A DNA stretch of 64,000 bases from contig CAZUDO010000012.1 of assembly GCA_964618895.1 (NCBI GenBank), positions 65,235 through 129,234 on the forward strand. The letters are read 5' to 3'. The notes under the pieces are model-generated. The model saw only the letters and a list, made by a program, of their open reading frames with translations, had not been told where the DNA came from and made no database searches. Position 1 is the stretch's first letter. Each line of letters begins with the position of its first letter. Shown in pieces: positions 50,796-60,389 of this stretch. The stretch comes from CAZUDO01 sp964618895 (GTDB taxonomy: Bacteria; Desulfobacterota; Binatia; DP-6). The translations under genes and the position numbers were made by a program.

Positions 50796-51689
50796 ATGGC
50801 CAGCGAGCAGCTCGGCATGATCGTCCAGATGTTCCGCGCGGCGCCGGCCCGTGCGGACCGCCCGTTCCAGGAGATACGCGCCGATCTCGACGCGATGGCG
50901 GGCAACGCCCCGTTGCCCGACGGCGTCGCGTGCGAGCCCGTGCGTGCGGGGGGCGTCCCCTGCGAGTGGATCACGGCGCCGGGCGCGAGCCCGCGTGCGA
51001 CCGTCCTCTATCTGCACGGGGGCGGCTATGTCATGGGCTCGCTCACGACCCATCGGGCGCACGTCGCGCGCCTGTCGGCCGTCACCGGCGCACGCGGCCT
51101 CGCCGTCGACTACCGCCTCGCCCCCGAGCACCCGTTCCCGGCCGCGGTCGACGACGCGGCCGCCGCCTACCGCTGGCTCCTGGCGTCCGGCATCCCCGCC
51201 TCCGCGATCGTGATCGCCGGTGACTCCGCCGGCGGCGGTCTCACGGTCGCCACGCTCCTGGCGTTGCGGAACGCCGGCGACCCGCTACCAGCTGCTGGCG
51301 TCTGCATCTCCCCATGGTCCGACCTCACCTGCAGCGGCCCCTCCATGACCACCCGGGCGGCGCTCGACCCGATGGTGCAACGTGAGTCGCTGCTCCGTAT
51401 GGCGAGCGCCTATCTGGGGGAGACGAGCCCCACTGCGCCGCTCGCTTCGCCGCTGCACGCCGACCTGCGCGGGCTCCCACCACTCCTCGTCCACGTCGGC
51501 ACGAGCGAAACGCTCCTGGACGATGGCCGCCTGCTGGCGGAGCGTGCGCGGGCGGCCGGCGTCGACGTGACCTACGAATGCTGGGAGGACATGATTCACG
51601 TCTGGCACCTGTTCGCCCCCTTCCTGCCGGAGGCAGACGCGGCGATGGCCGGCGTGGGCACGTTCGTGCGAGAGCGGCTGCGTACGTGA
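50796..51689 (+). CDS. Alpha/beta hydrolase of the hormone-sensitive lipase (HSL) family
   Basis: A 297-residue esterase. The HSL oxyanion motif HGGGYVMGS and nucleophile GDSAGGGL (Ser), Asp in SETLLDDGRLLA-type segment and His in DMIHVWHLF complete the family. Acts on small or medium acyl esters; a substrate is not inferable. It stands alone, with intergenic gaps on both sides. Confidence 0.94.
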   Translation: MASEQLGMIVQMFRAAPARADRPFQEIRADLDAMAGNAPLPDGVACEPVRAGGVPCEWITAPGASPRATVLYLHGGGYVMGSLTTHRAHVARLSAVTGARGLAVDYRLAPEHPFPAAVDDAAAAYRWLLASGIPASAIVIAGDSAGGGLTVATLLALRNAGDPLPAAGVCISPWSDLTCSGPSMTTRAALDPMVQRESLLRMASAYLGETSPTAPLASPLHADLRGLPPLLVHVGTSETLLDDGRLLAERARAAGVDVTYECWEDMIHVWHLFAPFLPEADAAMAGVGTFVRERLRT

Positions 51690-51783
51690 CGGACCAGGCA
51701 CTACCAAGAAACATCGAGTCGGCGGCGGGCTTCCGGACGGGAATTGCCTTCCAATTCCTCGAGCCGTGATGTAGACCCAGGCC

Positions 51784-52455
51784 ATGGACGGTCTCCCCGA
51801 ACAAGCACGCGTCCTGCTCGCCGACGATGAAGAGTCGTTCCTCGGTTCGACGGCGGAGCTCCTGCGTCGATCGGGCTACATGTGCGAGGTGGCACGCGAC
51901 GCCAGCGAGGCGCTTCACGTGCTGCGAACGCTACCCATCGATGCCATGGTCACCGACCTGCGCATGCCTGGCAACGCCGATCTGCGCCTGTTGACCGAAG
52001 CGAAGACGGAGTTCCCGCTGCTGCCTGTGATCGTGATCACCGGCTATCCGTCCGTGGCGACCGCCGTGGCTGCGGTCCGGGTCGCGGCAGTCGACTACCT
52101 CACGAAACCGTTCGAATTCGCGGAACTGCTGACCACCGTTCGACGCGCCATCGCCCGCGGCCGCCTCGCGCGGGCGGCACGCCCGCGCGACGGCGACGCT
52201 GCCGCGTGGGTCGCTGCGCACCTCGACCATGCCGGTGGCTCGGTCCCGCCGACGCGAGCGGCTCACGGCGAAGAATTGGAGAGCCTGTCGGCACGCGAGC
52301 GGGAGATTCTCGAATGGATGGTTCGCGGCCAACGTGTCGCGACCATTGCGCCCGCCCTCCGCATCAGCAGTCACACCGTGCGCAACCACGTGAAATCGAT
52401 CTTCCGCAAGCTCGGCGTGCATTCCCAGCTCGAGCTCGTGGGACGCTTCCGCTAG
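51784..52455 (+). CDS. Response regulator, REC plus LuxR-type HTH
   Basis: A 223-residue regulator. The receiver domain has ADDEES (acidic pair), phospho-acceptor Asp58 in VTDLRMP, Thr86 and Lys108 in DYLTKPFEF. The C-terminal LuxR/NarL HTH is SAREREILEWMVRGQRVATIAPAL...SHTVRNHVKSIFRKLGVHSQLELV (in pieces). It is tail-to-tail (5 bases) with the large hybrid kinase, its likely partner. Probable DNA target unknown. Confidence 0.95.
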   Translation: MDGLPEQARVLLADDEESFLGSTAELLRRSGYMCEVARDASEALHVLRTLPIDAMVTDLRMPGNADLRLLTEAKTEFPLLPVIVITGYPSVATAVAAVRVAAVDYLTKPFEFAELLTTVRRAIARGRLARAARPRDGDAAAWVAAHLDHAGGSVPPTRAAHGEELESLSAREREILEWMVRGQRVATIAPALRISSHTVRNHVKSIFRKLGVHSQLELVGRFR

Positions 52456-52460
52456 CTCAG

Positions 52461-55400
52461 CTAGAGGCCCACGTCGGGGGAGGACGCGGACGCGTTCCCG
52501 AGTGGCGTCAGGGCCCGGTAGACGGCGTCGGCAACCGCCTGGATACGGAACGGCTTCGCGAGAAGTTCCCGGCACCCGAGCTCGCGCACCACTGCGGCGT
52601 CGATACCGCCGCCGTATCCCGTGGTCAGGATGATCGGGAGATCGGGACGAATGTCGAGCAGCGCTCGGGCCATATCCGTGCCGCGGAACTGCGGCATGAT
52701 CAGGTCGGCGAGGACGACCGCAAAGCGTCGGGGATCACAGCCGAACGCGGCCAGCGCCTCTGCGGCGTCCGTGAACGCGGTCACGCGATAGCCGAGCCGC
52801 TCGAGAATGCTGCTGGCCGCGTGCACGACGCTTGGCTCATCATCCACGAGCAAGAGCTGCTCTCCAGCACCCCAGCGCAGCTCGTCGTCGCCGTCATCTC
52901 CCTCGTCCGCTTCGGCATCGAGAGTGGGAAGGTACAGGCGCACCAGGGTGCCGGCACCGGGGCGGCTCTCGACCACGACCGCGCCGTCGTGGCTCTGCAC
53001 GATGCCATGGATGACGGCGAGTCCCAGGCCGGTGCTTGGGGTCGGGCGGGTCGTGAAGAACGGCTCGAAGATGCGGCCGAGGGTTGCCTCGTCCATGCCG
53101 TGCCCCGTGTCGCGCACGCTCAGGCAGGCGTGCGGTCCGGGACGCAGCCGGGGGTGGGTGTCGGCGAGCCCTGCGCCCACGTCCACCGCTTCGAGCTCGA
53201 TCGTCAACCGCCCCGCCTCCTCACGCATCGACTGCACCGCGTTGGTGCACAAGTTGAGCAGCACCTGGTGTATCTGGCTCGCGTCAGCGAGCACGATCGG
53301 CTCACGATCCGGAAAGCGGGTCTCGAGTTCGATACTCGTGGGCACGGTCGCTCGCAGAAGACCGAGCGCCTCCCGCACCACCGGACCCAGCATGATCACC
53401 TTCCGCTCGGGCGGCTGATCGCGACTGAACGCCAGTATCTGCCGCACGGTCTCCCGCGCCCGCTTCATGGCCCGCGTGACCTCCGCCACACCGGCACGCG
53501 CCGGATGGTCGGCCGTCAGGTCGAGCAGGGCCAGCTCGGCATGCGCCAGCATCCCGGCCAGGATGTTGTTGAAGTCGTGCGCGATCCCACCCGCCAGAGT
53601 GCCAAGCGCCTCCATTTTCTGCGCCTGTGCCAGCTGCGTTTCCAGGCGGCGGTTGGTGTCCTCCACTCGACGGCGCTCGGTCACGTCCCGAAAGCTCCAC
53701 ACCCGTCCCACGATCACGCCGTCGAGAAGTTGCGGGCGCGAGTAGCGCTCGAAGGTCCGCCCATCCTTGAACTCGAGCACGTCGAAGCTGACCTCTTCTG
53801 GACGCCCATACAGCTCGCGCACCTTGGTCAAGAACACCTCGGGGTCCGCGAGTTGATCGAGGACGAAGTCGACGAGCACCCGATCGTTGCGGGTTGCCAT
53901 GAGCGTCGGCGGGATGCACCAGAGGGTCACGAAGGTCTCGTTGAACCCCGTGACCTTGCCTTCCCGGTCGACCACCAGCAGGCCGTCGGCCGTGGAGTTG
54001 AGGGTAGCGTTCAGCAGGGACAACGAGTGCTTCCGCTCGCCCTCCACCCGACAGCGCTCGTTCGTTTCGAAGGCCAGCGCCACCAGTTCGGCCACCGAGC
54101 CGGCCAGCATCTCCTCCTCGGGCGCCCACCGGCGGAGATCGCCGGCGTGCTCGAACCGCACGAGACCGGCGGGCGCACCCCCGACCGACACCGTCACGTC
54201 GAGCAGCGAGGCGATGCCCCGCGAACGCAGGAGTTCGCTCGCGGCGAACTCCCGTGTCCGCGGATCGCGGCACGCGTCGGACGCGCTGATGAATCCTTCG
54301 CGGGTCAACGCGTCGAAATAGAAGGGGAACCGCGATGTCTCGACGTCCGGGCAGCGGTCGTGTCGCTGACGTGAGGCGTCGAACGCGTCCACGCACCGGA
54401 TGCGCGCGTGGTCGTAGACCCAGATGCTCACCCGAGCGACGCGCATCCCACGCGCGGCCACCTCCGTGATCTCGCGCAGGCTGTCGTCGAGCCGCCCACG
54501 GTGCATCGTCGGACTGCGCGCCAGTTCGAGCAGTGCCTGGCTACTCTGCCGGATGCGCTCTTCGGCAGCGTCCTGTCTGCGCTGCACGTCCTTTCGGGCC
54601 GTGATGTCTTCGATCACCGGGATGAAGTAGTCTGGTCCTCCTGCGGCATCGCGCGTCAGCACGACCGTCACGTTGGCCCACACGATGCTCCCGCCGCGGT
54701 GCACGTAGCGCTTCTCGATCGCGAAGCGTGGGATCTCCCCCGCAAGCAAGCGCCGCACGAGGGGGGCGGGCGCCTCGAGGTCGTCCGGGTACGTGATGTC
54801 CTCCAACCGCATGTCGAGGAGTTCGTCCCGGGTGTAGCCGACGATGTCACACAGGCGCTGATTCACACGCAGGAAGCGCCCCGCGGGCGTGACGTGGGCT
54901 ATGCCGACGGCCGCCTGTTCGAACGTCGCCCGGAACCGCTCCTCGCTCTCGTGCAGGGTCCGCGTGTGCTGTGTCAGCTGGCGCACGAGATGGCGCTGAC
55001 GCACGTAGGCCACGATCACGATGCCCAGCACACCGAGGCCCGGCACCAGGATCGTGAGCAGCCTACGGATCGACACCGGCTTCGGCTCGAGGACCCCGAA
55101 CCAGCGTTCGTACAACGCATCGTAGACGCCGTTGGCCTTCACGATCGCAAGCCCCTCGTTGACGGACGCCAGGAGATCCGCGTTGCCCTTCTGGACCGCG
55201 AACCCGAACTTCTGCGTGAAGCCCGTCAACGGAGGCCCCACGGGCTCCACGTTGGTGAGACCGAGCTGCCGGATCGTCTGCAGACCGACGAGCTTGCCGA
55301 TCAGTAACGCGTCGGCACGCCCGGCGGCGAGCCGACGGAACCCTTCGGTGGCATCGTCCACCGGAACGAGCGTCGGTCCCCAGCCTCTCGCCACGGCGTG

Positions 55401-55862
55401 GTCGTGCGCCAGGTCGCGATTCACGACCAGGATCGCGCGCCCCGCCAGATCCTGCTCGGAGCGTATCCCGCCGTCGCCCCGGCGAACGAAGATCGCGGCG
55501 ACGGCACGCACGTGCGGCACGGAAAACTCTGCAAAGCGATCCCGTTCATCGGAGTGGGCCAGGTTGATGAGTACATCGAGTCTGCCCGTCCTGAAGTCTT
55601 CGAGCAGGGCATGGAACGGGGCCACCCGGATCGTGAACGGGAGGTTGGCCTCGCGCGCGGCGGCGGCCCAGAGCTCAACGGTGAAGCCGTCGGCCGAGCC
55701 GTCACGACGGACCAACGCGAACGGCGGAGAGTCGAGCTCGCTCCCGACACGGAGCGTCGCGGGCGGGTCGGCCGCCGCGGCGAGCGTCCCGGACAGCACG
55801 ATCGCTGCCGCCCTCCACATCCAGCGGCCCGGGCGACCCGGCCAGGGTCTCGTCGGCGTCAT
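52461..55862 (-). CDS. Hybrid sensor histidine kinase with periplasmic SBP-like sensor
   Basis: A 1133-residue membrane kinase. Signal peptide, then a family-3 solute-binding domain (ATLRVGSELDSPPFALVRRDG to about residue 265), a single transmembrane helix near 270-290, PAS (ATFEQAAVGIAH...), a GAF-like region (about 440-600), a second PAS, HisKA with phospho-His762 in IAHDFNNILAG, HATPase (DTGHGMDEATLGRIF...GLGLAVIHG) and a C-terminal receiver with Asp1053 in VLADLIMP. It senses a small ligand in the periplasm and relays to the adjacent response regulator. Convergent with it. Confidence 0.95.
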   Translation of the reverse strand: MTPTRPWPGRPGRWMWRAAAIVLSGTLAAAADPPATLRVGSELDSPPFALVRRDGSADGFTVELWAAAAREANLPFTIRVAPFHALLEDFRTGRLDVLINLAHSDERDRFAEFSVPHVRAVAAIFVRRGDGGIRSEQDLAGRAILVVNRDLAHDHAVARGWGPTLVPVDDATEGFRRLAAGRADALLIGKLVGLQTIRQLGLTNVEPVGPPLTGFTQKFGFAVQKGNADLLASVNEGLAIVKANGVYDALYERWFGVLEPKPVSIRRLLTILVPGLGVLGIVIVAYVRQRHLVRQLTQHTRTLHESEERFRATFEQAAVGIAHVTPAGRFLRVNQRLCDIVGYTRDELLDMRLEDITYPDDLEAPAPLVRRLLAGEIPRFAIEKRYVHRGGSIVWANVTVVLTRDAAGGPDYFIPVIEDITARKDVQRRQDAAEERIRQSSQALLELARSPTMHRGRLDDSLREITEVAARGMRVARVSIWVYDHARIRCVDAFDASRQRHDRCPDVETSRFPFYFDALTREGFISASDACRDPRTREFAASELLRSRGIASLLDVTVSVGGAPAGLVRFEHAGDLRRWAPEEEMLAGSVAELVALAFETNERCRVEGERKHSLSLLNATLNSTADGLLVVDREGKVTGFNETFVTLWCIPPTLMATRNDRVLVDFVLDQLADPEVFLTKVRELYGRPEEVSFDVLEFKDGRTFERYSRPQLLDGVIVGRVWSFRDVTERRRVEDTNRRLETQLAQAQKMEALGTLAGGIAHDFNNILAGMLAHAELALLDLTADHPARAGVAEVTRAMKRARETVRQILAFSRDQPPERKVIMLGPVVREALGLLRATVPTSIELETRFPDREPIVLADASQIHQVLLNLCTNAVQSMREEAGRLTIELEAVDVGAGLADTHPRLRPGPHACLSVRDTGHGMDEATLGRIFEPFFTTRPTPSTGLGLAVIHGIVQSHDGAVVVESRPGAGTLVRLYLPTLDAEADEGDDGDDELRWGAGEQLLLVDDEPSVVHAASSILERLGYRVTAFTDAAEALAAFGCDPRRFAVVLADLIMPQFRGTDMARALLDIRPDLPIILTTGYGGGIDAAVVRELGCRELLAKPFRIQAVADAVYRALTPLGNASASSPDVGL

Positions 55863-55985
55863 TCCCCCGGTCGGCGTCTACGGTGCGCGCACTGACCCGT
55901 CAAGGGCATGCCGCCGGTCGCCTTCAAGGTACGCCCCTGGGTTGCCGATACGGAGCGCAGACGAGCCTGTTCCCGAGGTGCCCCG

Positions 55986-57698
55986 ATGCATGTTGCCAGG
56001 ATATCGATCCCCCTTGCTGCCATCGTCTCGCTGACGATCGCGGTCGCAGGGACGCCAGTTGCGGCCGAGGCCGCGCTCGCGGTCCTCAACCCGTCAGACG
56101 ACACGTCCGTTGGCGTGGGGCTCCCCCGACGCGGTGAATCCAAGGAGCTGGCTGTCGGCACCGGCGTGACGACGCTGCTCCGTTTCGACCTGGCGGCGAT
56201 TCCGAGCACGGCCTCGGTCCGCTCGGCCACGCTGCGGCTCTTCCTCATGCGCAACAGGCGCAGCGACTCGATCGCCATCGCCGTCTACGGGATGGACGCC
56301 AGGTGGGACGAGGGCACGGCCACGGTCACGAACACGTCGACCGTCGACGCCGCGGCGGCCGACTCGCGCATCGTGTTCGACGGGCAACGCGGCGACTACG
56401 TCGCGTGGGATGTGACTGTCCCGGCACGAGCGGTCGTCGCGTCCAGCGACGGCGGTCTCGGCCTCGCCTTGGTCGGGAACAGCAGCCCGTTCGTGTTCTG
56501 CAGCCAGGAGGGTATCTACGCCCCCCCGCAGCTTCTGATCGCGTACGATGACGGACCCGGCTCCGGGGGCCCCACGGGACCCGCGGGGGTGACCGGGCCG
56601 ACGGGACCGACGGGCGACCCCGGCCCGACGGGTGGCACCGGCCCGACCGGCAGCACCGGCGCCACTGGAGTGACCGGATCGACGGGAACCGACGGCGCAA
56701 CGGGCAGCACAGGCCCGACGGGGAGTAACGGGCCGACCGGGAGCACGGGCGTCACTGGGCCGACAGGCAGCACCGGGTCCACAGGTCCTACGGGCCCGAC
56801 CGGGGCTACCGGACCGACTGGTTCCACCGGGGCGACGGGCAACACCGGCCCGACCGGCCCCACCGGCGCCACCGGGCCCACTGGCCCCACCGGCGACACC
56901 GGGCCCACTGGCTCCACCGGCGACACCGGGCCCACTGGCTCCACTGGCGACACCGGACCCACTGGCTCCACTGGCGACACCGGGCCCACTGGCCCCACCG
57001 GCGACACCGGGCCCACTGGCCCCACCGGCGACACCGGACCTACTGGCGATACCGGGCCGACCGGCCCCACCGGCGACACCGGGCCCACGGGCTCCACCGG
57101 CGACACCGGGCCCACTGGCCCCACTGGCGACACCGGGCCCACTGGCGACACCGGACCTACTGGCCCCACCGGCGACACCGGACCTACTGGCGATACCGGG
57201 CCGACCGGCTCCACCGGTGACACCGGGCCGACCGGACCCACCGGCGATACCGGGCCCACTGGCGACACCGGCGACACCGGACCCACAGGGTCCACAGGAC
57301 CTACCGGCCCGACAGGATCCACGATGACGGTCGGGACAGGTCTCAGCCTCCCGTCCATCACGACCTATTTTGCCCTCACCGGGCGCGCCGAGGATACCGC
57401 CACAGAGAGCGACGCTTCCGTTCCGGCACCGGGGGACATCACCGTCCTGGCCATGTCTTGTGGCCTCGACAGTGCCCCGGGGTCGAGTGAATCGCGCACC
57501 TTCACGCTGCGCGCGGCGGGTGCCGGCACGGTGCTCACCTGCACCGTGAGCGATACGGACAAGTCGTGTGCGTTCGAGCCCGTGACGCCGCTCGCGGTTA
57601 CCGCCGGCGATCTCCTCGCCTGGGAGGCCACCAGCTCGTCCTCTCCGGTCTCCGCGCACGCGACCTGCGTACTCTCCTACAGCGTCGACGCCTTCTGA
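55986..57698 (+). CDS. Secreted collagen-like protein with N-terminal DNRLRE-type domain
   Basis: A 570-residue protein. ATG 55986 gives a signal peptide (IPLAAIVSLTIAVAGTPVAAEA). Residues about 30-190 fit the DNRLRE/CBM-like beta-sandwich (TLLRFDLAAIPSTASVRSATLRLFL in pieces, WDEGTATV). Residues 195-446 are 84 uninterrupted Gly-X-Y triplets, mainly GPT, GST and GDT, the collagen pattern of bacterial surface proteins. A C-terminal globular domain of about 120 residues follows (VGTGLSLPSITTYFAL, LAWEATSSSSPVSAHATCVLSY). Likely a cell-surface fibre or stalk. Divergent from the hybrid kinase. Confidence 0.92.
   Translation: MHVARISIPLAAIVSLTIAVAGTPVAAEAALAVLNPSDDTSVGVGLPRRGESKELAVGTGVTTLLRFDLAAIPSTASVRSATLRLFLMRNRRSDSIAIAVYGMDARWDEGTATVTNTSTVDAAAADSRIVFDGQRGDYVAWDVTVPARAVVASSDGGLGLALVGNSSPFVFCSQEGIYAPPQLLIAYDDGPGSGGPTGPAGVTGPTGPTGDPGPTGGTGPTGSTGATGVTGSTGTDGATGSTGPTGSNGPTGSTGVTGPTGSTGSTGPTGPTGATGPTGSTGATGNTGPTGPTGATGPTGPTGDTGPTGSTGDTGPTGSTGDTGPTGSTGDTGPTGPTGDTGPTGPTGDTGPTGDTGPTGPTGDTGPTGSTGDTGPTGPTGDTGPTGDTGPTGPTGDTGPTGDTGPTGSTGDTGPTGPTGDTGPTGDTGDTGPTGSTGPTGPTGSTMTVGTGLSLPSITTYFALTGRAEDTATESDASVPAPGDITVLAMSCGLDSAPGSSESRTFTLRAAGAGTVLTCTVSDTDKSCAFEPVTPLAVTAGDLLAWEATSSSSPVSAHATCVLSYSVDAF
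56568..57323 (+). repeat. Coding collagen-like repeat tract (84 Gly-X-Y triplets)
   Basis: Read in frame, 252 codons give 84 consecutive Gly-X-Y triplets without interruption. After triplet 36 the DNA becomes a near-regular 18-27 bp pattern of GPT-GST-GDT and GPT-GPT-GDT, which indicates recent expansion by slippage. Because of the repeats, opposite-strand frames stay open and code for proline/valine-rich artefacts. Confidence 0.9.
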
Positions 57699-57765
57699 GG
57701 CACGACATGCCGGGCTTGTTACACGCGCGCCCCACGCCGCTGTCGAACGGTCGCTGAGCCCGGCT

Positions 57766-58455
57766 TCACAGCCCGCGCAAGGCCCGATGCACCCCGTCGG
57801 TCGCCAGATCGTCGAACACGAACGTGGCCCCGGCCGCCTCGAGATCGGCGCGCGCGAAGCGCCCGGTCGCGACCGCGATCGACTCGGCCCCGATCGCGCG
57901 CGCCGCCTCCACGTCCCGCGGCGTGTCGCCGATCACGACCACACGGCAGGCCCCGGGTGGCATCCCGAGGCGCTCGGTGCCGCGGGCGGCGCCGATGCGC
58001 AGCAGCTCGGCGCGGTCCTCGTGATCGCACCCGAAGCCGCCGAACGCGAAGCGATCGAGTATGCCGACGTGCGCGAGCTTGACCCGCGCGCCGGCACGAA
58101 TGTTCCCGGTGCCGAGCCCGACGGCCACTCCCGGCCAGGCTGCCACCGCATCCAACGCCTCCAGCACACCGCGGTGGAGGCCGAGCCCCGGGGTGTGCGA
58201 CACCTCTTCTTCGAGCAGGGTCACGTACCCGGCCAGGATCACGTCGATCGTGTCCCCCGCGGCCGACTCACCCAGCAGAGCCAGGGCGGCGCGGACAATC
58301 CCCCGGTCAGTCATGCCATCGAAACGGATGCTGGCGAGCGACGTGCCCGGGCCGTACCGCTCGGCGAATGCCCGTTCGAGCGCCCGACGCCCGACGCCCG
58401 CCATGGTGAGCAGCGTGCCGTCGATGTCGAACAAGAGAACCGTCGGGCGACTCAT
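57766..58455 (-). CDS. HAD-superfamily phosphatase (phosphoglycolate-phosphatase-like)
   Basis: A 229-residue HAD hydrolase. Motif I LLFDIDGTLL (catalytic Asp), motif II Ser/Thr in LGTGNI, Lys in VKLAHVG region, and motif IV VVVIGDTPRDVEAARAIGAESIAVATGRF are complete, with a helical cap between. Resembles Gph/PGP-like enzymes; substrate uncertain. Monocistronic by spacing; divergent from motA. Confidence 0.93.
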   Translation of the reverse strand: MSRPTVLLFDIDGTLLTMAGVGRRALERAFAERYGPGTSLASIRFDGMTDRGIVRAALALLGESAAGDTIDVILAGYVTLLEEEVSHTPGLGLHRGVLEALDAVAAWPGVAVGLGTGNIRAGARVKLAHVGILDRFAFGGFGCDHEDRAELLRIGAARGTERLGMPPGACRVVVIGDTPRDVEAARAIGAESIAVATGRFARADLEAAGATFVFDDLATDGVHRALRGL

Positions 58456-58575
58456 TTGGGCCTCCTATCAGGATCGGCCCAGCCTTCAAGTCTCGCCCGG
58501 GCCAGGCCGATATCTGGTCGAGCCCGTCCGTCCGCGTCAGAAGTTTGACCCGCGGCCGACCGGAACCACGAACCC

Positions 58576-59439
58576 ATGTTGACCATCATCGGCCTGGCCG
58601 TCGTCTTCGGCTCCGTCTTCGGTGGCTTCGCGATGGTCGGCGGCCACTTCAGCGTCCTGCTCCAGCCGAGCGAGCTGGTCGTCATCGGCGGCGCGGCGGT
58701 GGGGACCCTGGTCGCCAGCGCGCCCGGCAAGATGCGCGGGCGCCTGTTCGGGACCATCGTGAAGGCGTTCAAAACCTCGATGCCGAGCAAGCAGGACTAC
58801 CTGGACCTGCTCAAGCTCGAGTACGAGGTGTTCACCTTCATGCGCAAGAACGGCGCGGTCGCGCTCGACGAACACGTGGGCGAGGTGGAGAAGAGCTCGA
58901 TCTTCAGCAAGTACCCGTCGTTCCTGCATCGCCACCACGCGGTCGACTTCTTCCGCGACGCCTTGAAGCAGATCGTCAACGGCACCGCCTCGGCCGAGGA
59001 GCTCGACGCTCTGCTCGACGCCGAGCTCGACACCCACCACGAAGAGGTCAGCATCCCGGTGGCGCTGCTGCAGAAGACCGCCGACGCGCTGCCGGGCCTT
59101 GGCATCGTCGCCGCCGTGCTCGGCATCGTGATGACAATGGGGCACCTCGACGGCAGCCCCGAAGAGATCGGCCACCACGTGGCGGCCGCGCTGGTCGGGA
59201 CCTTCCTTGGCATCCTCCTGTGCTACGGACTGGTGCACCCGATCGCCACCAACGCCGAGCTGCAGGAAGTCGCGAACAGCAAGTACCTCCGCTGCATCAA
59301 AGAGGGCGTGGTCGCGTCGTTGCGCGGCACGGCGCCGATCGTCGCCATCGAGTTCGCCCGCAAAGCCATCTTTTCCGATGAGCGACCGTCGTCCGAAGAG
59401 ACCGACGAAGCGTGCCGCGCCGTAAAGTCGGGAGGATGA
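58576..59439 (+). CDS. motA: Flagellar motor stator protein MotA
   Basis: A 287-residue MotA with four hydrophobic segments: LTIIGLAVVFGSVFGGFAMVGG, VVIGGAAVGTLVASAPG, ALPGLGIVAAVLGIVMTMGHL and HHVAAALVGTFLGILLCYGLVHPIA. The cytoplasmic charged loop is present. With MotB it forms the proton channel that drives flagellar rotation. motB follows 3 bases downstream. No other flagellar gene is in the window. Confidence 0.97.
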   Translation: MLTIIGLAVVFGSVFGGFAMVGGHFSVLLQPSELVVIGGAAVGTLVASAPGKMRGRLFGTIVKAFKTSMPSKQDYLDLLKLEYEVFTFMRKNGAVALDEHVGEVEKSSIFSKYPSFLHRHHAVDFFRDALKQIVNGTASAEELDALLDAELDTHHEEVSIPVALLQKTADALPGLGIVAAVLGIVMTMGHLDGSPEEIGHHVAAALVGTFLGILLCYGLVHPIATNAELQEVANSKYLRCIKEGVVASLRGTAPIVAIEFARKAIFSDERPSSEETDEACRAVKSGG

Positions 59440-59442
59440 CCG

Positions 59443-60363
59443 ATGGCGGGCGAAGAGCAGCAGAAGCCCGTCGTCATCGTCAGGAGGAAGAAGAAGGGCG
59501 GGTACGGAGGCCATCACGGCGGCGCGTGGAAGGTCGCCTACGCCGACTTCGTCACCGCCATGATGGCGCTGTTCATGGTGCTGTGGCTGCTCACGCAGGC
59601 GGACATGCAGCTCAAGCAGCAGATCGCGCAGTACTTCCGCGATCCGGGCGTGCTCCCCGGCGGCTCGATCATCAATCCCGAGACCTCACAGGCACAGAGC
59701 CGCGAGCCGCACGTGGTGAGCAAGGACATCATCGTGGTCCAGGGCCGGGCCGAGCAGGAGCGGCTGGAAGGCGAGAAAGAAGCGATCGAGAAGGAGATCA
59801 AGGCGGCCGCCGAGGAGAGCCCCGAGCTGGCTGCCTTCCGCGACCAGGTCCTCGTCCAAGTGACCGATGCCGGGCTCTCGGTGCAGGTCGTGGACAAGGG
59901 TCACGACATGCTCTTCGAGGTGAACTCGGCCGAGTTGAAGCCCGCCGTGGTCGAGCTGCTCAAACGTCTCGGCGGGCTGCTCGGCAAGCTGCCGAACAGG
60001 ATCCAGGTCGGCGGCCACACCGACAGCCGCCCCTTCCCGGCCGCCTCGCTGCTCACCAACTGGGACCTCGCCTTCGCGCGCGCCAACGCCGCCCGTAGGG
60101 TGCTCGAGGCCAACGGGTTGCGCGCCGGTCAGGTGAACCGTGTGATCGGCTACGCCGACAGCGAGCCGCTCATCCCGGACAACCCGCTCGCCGACGAGAA
60201 CCGCCGCCTGTCGATCCTCGCCCAGCGCGCCAAACCCGCCCCGGCGCCGCCGGAGCTGGACCGCGACGGCAAGCCGTTTGCGCCGCCGATCCTGCTGCCC
60301 CCCGATCCCCTGCCGGAATCGGCGGTGTCCGCGGCCCCGGCGACGGCGACACCCGGCGCGTAG
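59443..60363 (+). CDS. motB: Flagellar motor stator protein MotB
   Basis: A 306-residue MotB. The basic N terminus (KKKGGYGGHHGG) precedes the single transmembrane helix with proton-binding Asp35 in VAYADFVTAMMALFMVLWLL. The periplasmic OmpA-like peptidoglycan-binding domain is VGGHTDSRPF...LTNWDLAFARANAARRVLE (in pieces). It anchors the stator to murein. Confidence 0.97.
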   Translation: MAGEEQQKPVVIVRRKKKGGYGGHHGGAWKVAYADFVTAMMALFMVLWLLTQADMQLKQQIAQYFRDPGVLPGGSIINPETSQAQSREPHVVSKDIIVVQGRAEQERLEGEKEAIEKEIKAAAEESPELAAFRDQVLVQVTDAGLSVQVVDKGHDMLFEVNSAELKPAVVELLKRLGGLLGKLPNRIQVGGHTDSRPFPAASLLTNWDLAFARANAARRVLEANGLRAGQVNRVIGYADSEPLIPDNPLADENRRLSILAQRAKPAPAPPELDRDGKPFAPPILLPPDPLPESAVSAAPATATPGA

Positions 60364-60389
60364 CGTCCTCCGCCCCCCGTCGACGGCGG

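Noticed and set aside
56094..57659. Minus-strand open frames of Pro-Val-Gly composition opposite the collagen-like gene
   Set aside because: Antisense of the Gly-X-Y codons (CCG/GGC/ACC bias); no initiation signal or domain.
57709..57764. Terminator between the collagen-like gene and the HAD gene (GCCGGGCT...AGCCCGGC)
   Set aside because: The two 8-bp arms are perfect but 40 bases apart with no T-run, so the case is too weak to list.
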